Source: Bufo bufo (Eukaryota > Chordata > Amphibia > Anura > Bufonidae). From it: a DNA stretch of 64,000 nt. The notes beneath the pieces were generated by a model, which was not told the origin of the DNA, searched no databases, and saw only the letters and a program-made list of their open reading frames with translations. Made by a program: the position numbers and the translations under genes. The stretch is taken from NCBI RefSeq assembly GCF_905171765.1, contig NC_053390.1, positions 588,282,471 to 588,346,470 on the forward strand, read 5' to 3'. Positions 58,110-64,000 of the stretch are shown here, piece after piece (position 1 is the first letter of the stretch; each line of letters opens with the position of its first letter).

Positions 58110-58119
58110 ATTTATTCTT

Positions 58120-58900
58120 CTTTAAGCATTCTTTGGTAGAGTGACTTCAGTGCTATGGGTCACTGTCTTACTGCATGATCCACATTCTCTAGAGATTCAG
58201 CTTCCAGACAGATGTCCTGACATTGTCCCTTAGAATCTGTTGGTATAATTCAGAATTCATTGTTCATCAATGATGTCAAGCTGTCCTGACCCAGACGCAG
58301 CAAAACAGGCCCAAACCATGATACTGCCAGCACCGTGTTTCCCAGATGGGATGAGGTTTTTATGCTGGAATGCAGTGTTTTCCTTTTTCCAAATGTAACG
58401 CTTCCTATTTAAACCAAAAAGTTCTATTTTGGTCTCTGTCCACAATATATTGTTGAAATAGCCTTCTGGCTTGTCCAGGTGATCTTTGGCAAACTACAGA
58501 TGGGCAGAAATGTTATTTTTGGAGAGCAGCTGTTTTCTCTTTACAATCATGTCATGCACACCATTGTTGTTCAGTGTCCTACTGATGGTGGACTCATGAA
58601 CATTAAAATTAGCTAATGTAAGAAAGGCGTTTAGTTGCTTAGAGGTTACCTTGAGTTCCATTGTGACTTCACAGATTATTACACACCTCTTGGGATAATC
58701 CTTGTTGGCCTAGGGAGGGTAATGATGGTCTTGAATTTCCTTCATTTGTACGCAATCTGTGGATTGGTGGAGTCCAAACTCTTTAGATATGGTTTTGTAA
58801 CCGCTTCCACTCTGATGCGCATCAACAGCTCTTCTTCAGAGGTAGTCGGAAAATCTCCTTTAATTGTGCCTGGATACATTTCCACAAATGTTCTATAAAC
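58120..58900 (-). pseudogene. Tc1-like transposase fragment, first catalytic Asp deleted
   Basis: Minus strand: an N-terminal trace upstream (58,900-58,600), then WTETKIELFGLNRKRYIWKK (about 58,445-58,385) and GSIMVWACFAASGSGQLDII. The family motif is W-T-D-E-T; here the Asp codon is missing, so the first catalytic residue is lost. Frame breaks occur on both sides, and the C-terminal third is replaced by inserted sequence. Confidence 0.75.
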
Positions 58901-59221
58901 ATCAGATTTTGATACATTCCTATTCTTTAAATAACACTAGTTGCCCACTTACACCTGATTGTCATCCCAGTGGTTGCAAATACGTGACTCTAATTTCACA
59001 TTCAAGTTATCTGCCTTAATCCTAAAGGTTCACATATTTTTGTCAATCACAGACATGTGTTATTGGTTAATTTTCCTCAATAAATAAATGACCAAGTCTA
59101 TATGTTTGTTTGATTTCATTATCTTTATCTTCTTTTAGGACTTGTAGTTTTAGATCAAATTTATGCAGAAATATAAAAAATTCTGAAGGTTCACAAACTT
59201 TTAATCAGCACTGTAGGTCTC

Positions 59222-59530
59222 ATGATACAAAATGTTAGGGACCACTTCTGTAATAGGGATAGTGCAGTGATCTCACAGAACAGGAATAACAAACAGTGAT
59301 ACCACAGTACAGAGAATAACTCTATGAACTAATAAAATAGGCCTTTTGTAAACAGCACTGTCCGATTATGGGAATAATGCTCTCACAGAATAAGGATAAT
59401 GTCACAGAACAGGCAGAATACACATGATGTCACAGGTAGTGGCTAAGACAATGTAAGGTATCAAAATAGTGATGTCAAAGCAGAAGTGTGATAAATACTG
59501 GAGAGTCATGTGAAAAGGTAGTGGACATAA
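59222..59530. repeat. Diverged CAGTGATGTCACAG-type repeat
   Basis: Irregular steps of CAGTGATCTCACAGAACAGG, AACAGTGATACCACAGTACA and AATGTCACAGAACAGG, matching the style of 52,440-52,980. It ends where a Tc1 element begins. Confidence 0.5.
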
Positions 59531-59535
59531 TAATA

Positions 59536-61139
59536 CAGTTGCAAGAAAAGGTATGTGAACCCTTTGGAATGATATGGATTTCTGCACAAATTGGTCATAA
59601 AATGTGATCTGATCTTCATCTAAGTCACAGCAATATACAATCACAATCTGCTTAAACTAATAACACACAAATAATTATATGTTACCATGTTTTTATTGAA
59701 CACACCATGTAAACATTCACAGTGCAGGTGGAAAAAGTATGTGAACCCCTAGACTAATGACATCTCCAAGAGCTAATTGGAGTGAGGTGTCAGCAAACTG
59801 GAGTCCAATCAATGAGATGAGATTGGAGGTGTTGGTTACAGCTGGCCTGCCATATAAAAAACACACACCAGTTCTAGGTTTGCTTTTCACAAGTAGCATT
59901 GCCTGATATGAATGATGCCTAGCACAAAAAAGCTCTCAGAAGACCTACGATTAAGAATTGTTGACTTGCATAAAGCTGGAAAGGGTTAAAAAAATATCTC
60001 CAAAAGCCTTGCTGTTCATCAGTCCGGGGTAAGACAAATTGTCTATAAATGGAGAAAGTTCAGCACTGCTGCTTCTCTCTCTAGGAGTGGCCGTCCTGGA
60101 AAGATGACTGCAAGAGCACAGCGCAGACTGCTCAATGAGGTGAAGAAGAATCCTAGAGTGTCAGCTAAAGACTTACAAAAGTCTCTGGCATATGCTAACA
60201 TCCCTGTTAGCAAATCAACGATACGTAAAACACTAAACAAGAATGGATTTCATGGGAGGATACCACAGAGGAAGCCACTGCTGTCCAAAAAAACATTGCT
60301 GCACGTTTACAGTTTGCACAAGAGCACCTGGATGTTCCACAGCAGTACTGGCAAAATATTCTGTGGACAGATGAAACCAAAGTTGAGATGTTTGGAAGAA
60401 ACGCACAACACTATGCGTGGAGAAAAAGAGGCACAGCACACCAACATCAAAACCTTATCCCAGCTGTGAAGTATAGTGGTGGGGGCATCATGGTTTGTGG
60501 CTGCTTTGCTGCGTCAGGGCCTGGACGGATTGCTATAATCGAAGGAAAACTGAATTCCCAAGTTTATCAAGACATTTTGCAGGAGAACTTAAGGCCACCT
60601 GTCCACCAGCTGAAGCTCAACAGAAGATGGGTGTTGCAACAGGACAACGACCCAAAGCATAGAAGTAAATCAACAACAGAATGGCTTAAACAGAAGAAAA
60701 TACACCTTCTGGAGTGGCCTAGTCAGAGTCCTGACCTCAACCCGATTGAGATACTTAGGCATGACCTCAAGAAAGTGATTCACACCAGACATCCCAGGAA
60801 TATTGCTGAACTGAAACAGTTCTGTAAAGAGGAATGGTCAAGAATTACTCCTGACCGTTGTCCACGTCTGATCTACAACTACAGGAAATGTTTGGTTGAA
60901 ATTATTGCTGCCAACGGAGGTTCAACCAGTTGTTAAATCCAAATGTTCACATACTTTTTCCACCTGCAGTGTGAATGTTTACATGGTGTGTTCCATAAAA
61001 ACATGGTAACATTAAATTATTTGTGTGTTATTAGTTTAAGCAGACTGTGATTGTCTATTGTTGTGACTTAGATGAAGATCAGATCACATTTTATGACCAA
61101 TTTGTACAGAAATCCATATCATTCCAAAGGGTTCACATA
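59536..61139 (+). mobile_element. Tc1-like element with IR/DR ends, right end cut by hAT copy C
   Basis: Starts after TA (59,534-59,535) with CAGTTGCAAGAAAAGGTATG. An inner direct repeat, GGAAAAAGTATGTGAACCCC (about 59,731), and matching inverted pieces on the right (TTCACATACTTTTTCC at about 60,946; GGGTTCACATA at 61,129) show the IR/DR layout known from Sleeping Beauty-type elements. The outermost right bases lie beyond hAT copy C, outside the window. Confidence 0.9.
59912..60936 (+). pseudogene. Tc1-like transposase, nearly complete, two lesions
   Basis: Cut-and-paste DDE transposase. ATG at 59,912 ([18 protein letters not shown]). Lesion one: a stop at codon 26, where the frame runs GKG-stop-KNISK. 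The helix-turn-helix and GRP linker follow (SRSGRPGKM). Lesion two: a one-base frameshift in the A-run near 60,290. From 60,388 the frame is open for 182 codons to a TAA at 60,936. All three catalytic acids are visible: the WTDET Asp (about 60,370, in the shifted frame), QQDNDPKH, and SPDLNPIE. Length agrees with the roughly 340-residue family. The youngest-looking Tc1 gene in the window. Confidence 0.9.
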
Positions 61140-61287
61140 TAGGGATGAGTGAACCCGAACTGTATAGTTCGGGTTCGTACCGAATTTTGGGGTGCCCGTG
61201 ACACGGACCCGAACCTGAACATTTTCGTAAAAGTCCGGGTTCGGTGTTCGTCGCTTTCTTGGCGCTTTTTGAAAGGCTGCAAAGCAG

Positions 61288-61395
61288 CCAATCAACAAGC
61301 GTCATACTACTTGCCCCAAGAGGCCATCACAGCCATGCCTACTATTGGCATGGCTGTGATTGGCCAGTGCAGCATGTGACTCAGCCTCTATATAA
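61288..61395 (+). promoter_or_regulatory. Candidate promoter of hAT copy C
   Basis: CCAAT at 61,288-61,292, ATTGG boxes near 61,344 and 61,359, and TATATAA at 61,389-61,395: the same spacing as in copy B, while the surrounding sequence has scattered changes. Confidence 0.6.
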
Positions 61396-61659
61396 GCTTG
61401 GGTCATGTAGCGCTGCACGTCACTCTGCTGTTACAAGTGTAGGGAGAGGTTGCAGCTGCGTCGTTAGGGCGAGATTAGGCAGTGATTAACTCCTCCAAAA
61501 CACTTAAGACAGTGATCGATCTACAGCTGTGGATCATTGAACTGCTGCTATTCAATTGCTCACTGTTTTTAGGCTGCCCAGAGCGTTTTTCAGTCACTTT
61601 TTTCTGGGGTGATCGGCGGCCATTTTGTGGCTTGTGGTGCGCCAGCACAAGCTGCCACC

Positions 61660-62230
61660 AAGTCCATTTAACCATCAATAGTGTGGTTATTTTTTGCTAT
61701 ATCCTACATCAGGGGCAAGCTGCCACCAAGTCCATTTAACCATCAATAGTGTGGTTATTTAAATCTATCCCTAAAAGGGTATATTAGATTCAAGGTGCTA
61801 ATAGGGTCATTCTCAATAACTTCACACACACACTACTGTGCAGATCCAAGTCTAATTCTGTCCGTAAACGTATACCTGTCACACAGCGCCTAAATAATAG
61901 GCCTCAAATTTATATTCAGCTAAATCTGTGGTTATTGCTGTAGCTGGTTAAGTTATATTGCGTCCGTCAAAGCACAGTTTTTGTTCTGGTTTGAAATACA
62001 ATTCCCAACCTAGCAATTTCCTAAATTAGTGGTTTCTGCTGTATCAGGCCTACTTTAAATCTATCCCTAAAAGGGTATATTAGATTCAAGGTGCTGATAG
62101 GGTCATTCTCAATAACTTCACACACACGCTACTGTGCATATCCAAGTCTAATTCTGTCTGTAAACGAATACCTGTCACCCAGCGCCTAAATAATAGGCCT
62201 CAAATTTATATTCAGCTAAATCTGTCATTA
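61660..62230 (+). repeat. Leader arrays of hAT copy C, short form
   Basis: About two units of a 65-bp repeat (TCCATTTAACCATCAATAGT, 61,667-61,760), then 1.6 units of a 297-bp repeat: AAATCTATCCCTAAAAGGGT at 61,761 and again at 62,058. The unit is homologous to the 295-bp unit of copy B (CAGGCCTACTT, CTGTCACACAGCGC), but the central palindrome is broken (CACGCTACTGTGC). Confidence 0.85.
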
Positions 62231-62367
62231 CTGCTGTGCCTGTATTAGTGTAATACGGTACCTAAATAGATAGCCAGATAGTGTTAGGTGTCTGTAAAAA
62301 AAGGCCTGAATTTGAATTCAATACATTGGGACAAATAATATTTTTCTTATTGTGGTGAACGGTAACA

Positions 62368-64000
62368 ATGAGGAAAACATCTACTAAAGGGACGCGGACA
62401 TGGTCGTGGTGGTGTTAGTGGACCCTCTGGTGCTGGGAGAGGACATGGCCGTTCTGCCACAGCCACATGTCCTAGTGAGCCAACTACCTCGGGTCCCAGT
62501 AGCCAGCAGAATTTACAGCGATATTTGGTGGGGCCCAATTCTGTTCTAAGGATGGTAAGGCCTGAGCAGGTACAGGCATTAGTCAATTGGGTGGCCGACA
62601 GTGGATCCAGCACGTTCACATTATCTCCCACCCAGTCTTCTGCAGAAAGCACACAGATGGCGCATGAAAACCAAGCCCATCAGTCTGTCACATCACCCCC
62701 ATGCATATCAGGGAAACTGTCTGAGCCTCAAGTTATGCAGCAGTCTCTTATGCTGTTTGAAGACTCTGCTGGCAGGGTTTCCCAAGGGCATCCACCTAGC
62801 CCTTCCCCAGGGGTGGAAGAGATAGAATGCACTAACGCACAACCCATTATGTTTCCTGATGATGAGGACATGGGAATACCACCTCAGCACGTCTCTGATG
62901 ATGACGAAACACAGGTGCCAACTGCTGCGTCTTTCTGCAGTGTGCAGACTGAACAGGAGGTCAGGGATCAAGACTGGGTGGAAGACGATGCAGGGGACGA
63001 TGAGGTCCTAGACCCTACATGGAATGAAGGTCGTGCCACTGACTTTCACAGTTCGGAGGAAGAGGCAGTGGTGAGACCAAGCCAACAGCGTAGCAAAAGA
63101 GGGAGCAGTGGGCAAAAGCAGAACACCCGTCGCCAAGAGACTCCGCCTGCTACTGACCGCCGACATCTGGGACCGAGCACCCCAAAGGCAGCTTCAAGGA
63201 GTTCCCTGGCATGGCACTTCTTCAAACAATGTGCTGACGACAAGACCCGAGTGGTTTGCACGCTGTGCCATCAGAGCCTGAAGCGAGGCATTAACGTTCT
63301 GAACCTTAGCACAACCTGCATGACCAGGCACCTGCATGCAAAGCATGAACTGCAGTGGAGTAAACACCTTAAAAACAAGGAAGTCACTCAGGCTCCCCCT
63401 GCTACCTCTTCTGCTGCTGCCGCCTCGGCCTCTTCTGCTGCTGCCGCCTCGGCCTCTTCCTCCGCCTCTGGAGGAACGTTGGCACCTGCCGCCCAGCAAA
63501 CATGGGATGTACCACCAACACCACCACCTGCGTCACCAAGCATCTCAACCATGTCACACGGCAGCGTTCAGCTCTCCATCTCACAAACATTTGAGAGAAA
63601 GCGTAAATTCCCACCTAGCCACCATCGATCCCTGGCCCTGAATGCCAGCATTTCTAAACTACTGGCCTATGAAATGCTGTCATTTAGGCTGGTGGACACA
63701 GACAGCTTCAAACAGCTCATGTCGCTTGCTGTCCCACAGTATGTTGTTCCCAGCCGCCACTACTTCTCCAAGAGAGCCGTGCCTTCCCTGCACAACCAAG
63801 TATCCGATAAAATCAAGTGTGCACTGCGCAACGCCATCTGTGGCAAGGTCCACCTAACCACAGATACGTGGACCAGTAAGCACGGCCAGGGACGCTATAT
63901 CTCCCTAACTGCACACTGGGTAAATGTAGTGGCGGCTGGGCCCCAGGCGGAGAGCTGTTTGGCGCACGTCCTTCCGCCGCCAAGGATCGCAGGGCAACAT
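62368..64000 (+). pseudogene. hAT transposase, copy C, single early frameshift, truncated by window
   Basis: ATG at 62,368 aligned to copy B. One extra base in ACTAAAGGGACG (about 62,385) shifts the frame, so the ATG frame meets a TAG about ten codons later; 12 bases of the Gly/Arg repeat are also missing. Beyond this the copy B frame appears open from about 62,390 to the window edge, with BED finger (CTLC near 63,263, TRHLHAKH near 63,325), a shorter Ala/Ser tract, and DTW near 63,862. The next in-frame Met is in MVRPEQV (62,551). Protein-level match to copy B is very high. Whether the gene is otherwise intact lies outside the window. Confidence 0.85.

Larger units (their letters stand above)
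53350..59213 (-). mobile_element. Old Tc1-like element, probably split by about 4.5 kb of insertions
   Basis: The right end (59,000-59,213, before TA at 59,214-59,215) has GGTTCACAAACTTTTAATCAG. The left part (53,370-53,530) carries the same family's end in the opposite direction (GGAAGTTTGTGAAC, then GACCTAAAACTACATC). Transposase remnants face left (58,900-58,120). Sequence between about 53,640 and 58,110 is foreign: MITEs and a LINE fragment. The outermost left bases do not match well, so treating both ends as one element is inference. Confidence 0.45.
61140..64000 (+). mobile_element. hAT copy C, 5' part (continues past window)
   Basis: Starts TAGGGATGAGTGAACCCGAA, the same 5' terminus as copy B, followed by the same promoter region, short leader arrays and transposase. 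The flanking 8 bp is TTCACATA (61,132-61,139). It lies inside the right terminal repeat of a Tc1 element. The leader is only about 1.2 kb against 3.6 kb in copy B. Confidence 0.9.

Overview
The window is vertebrate nuclear DNA made almost entirely of transposable elements. I found no host protein-coding gene, tRNA, rRNA or CRISPR array. The mix of families suggests an amphibian, most likely an anuran with a large genome: BED-finger hAT elements, Tc1-like elements with IR/DR ends, a DIRS-type tyrosine-recombinase retrotransposon, TTAA-target and Harbinger-type MITEs, an L1/Tx1-like LINE fragment and a Penelope-like piece. The organism call is inference from element content only.

Layout. 1-14,885 is hAT copy A: a 10.5-kb leader satellite (about 118-bp monomer with a 12-mer higher-order repeat), a broken transposase and a 92-bp trailer array. 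14,886-22,660 is a head-to-head pair of truncated hAT copies, D (minus) and E (plus). D is interrupted by a TTAA MITE, a Penelope-like insert carrying a hammerhead ribozyme, a Harbinger MITE and a Tc1 fragment. 23,381-38,570 is a degenerate Tc1 element swollen to 15 kb by an 11.7-kb hAT (copy B), a 1-kb TTAA element and a foldback hAT. 38,573-42,780 holds MITEs and a hAT 5' end (F). 42,815-49,478 is a minus-strand DIRS element broken by three insertions. 49,480-59,535 holds MITEs and an old Tc1 that appears split by a LINE fragment and further MITEs. 59,536-61,139 is a Tc1 element whose right terminal repeat is cut by hAT copy C, which runs off the window at 64,000.

The unifying pattern is that every hAT whose 5' part is present (A, B, C, D, F, G) has a tandem-repeat block in its 5' leader, with a different monomer in each family. 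Where the 3' part is preserved (A, B, E) there is a second, unrelated array behind the transposase gene. Copy B carries a CCAAT/TATA promoter in its terminal region and an 834-codon open frame, followed by an in-frame TAA and the hATC dimerisation domain; the same stop sits at the same place in diverged copy A. The most unusual small feature is a hammerhead ribozyme fold at 16,742-16,793 whose predicted cleavage site is exactly where a 361-bp tandem duplication begins.
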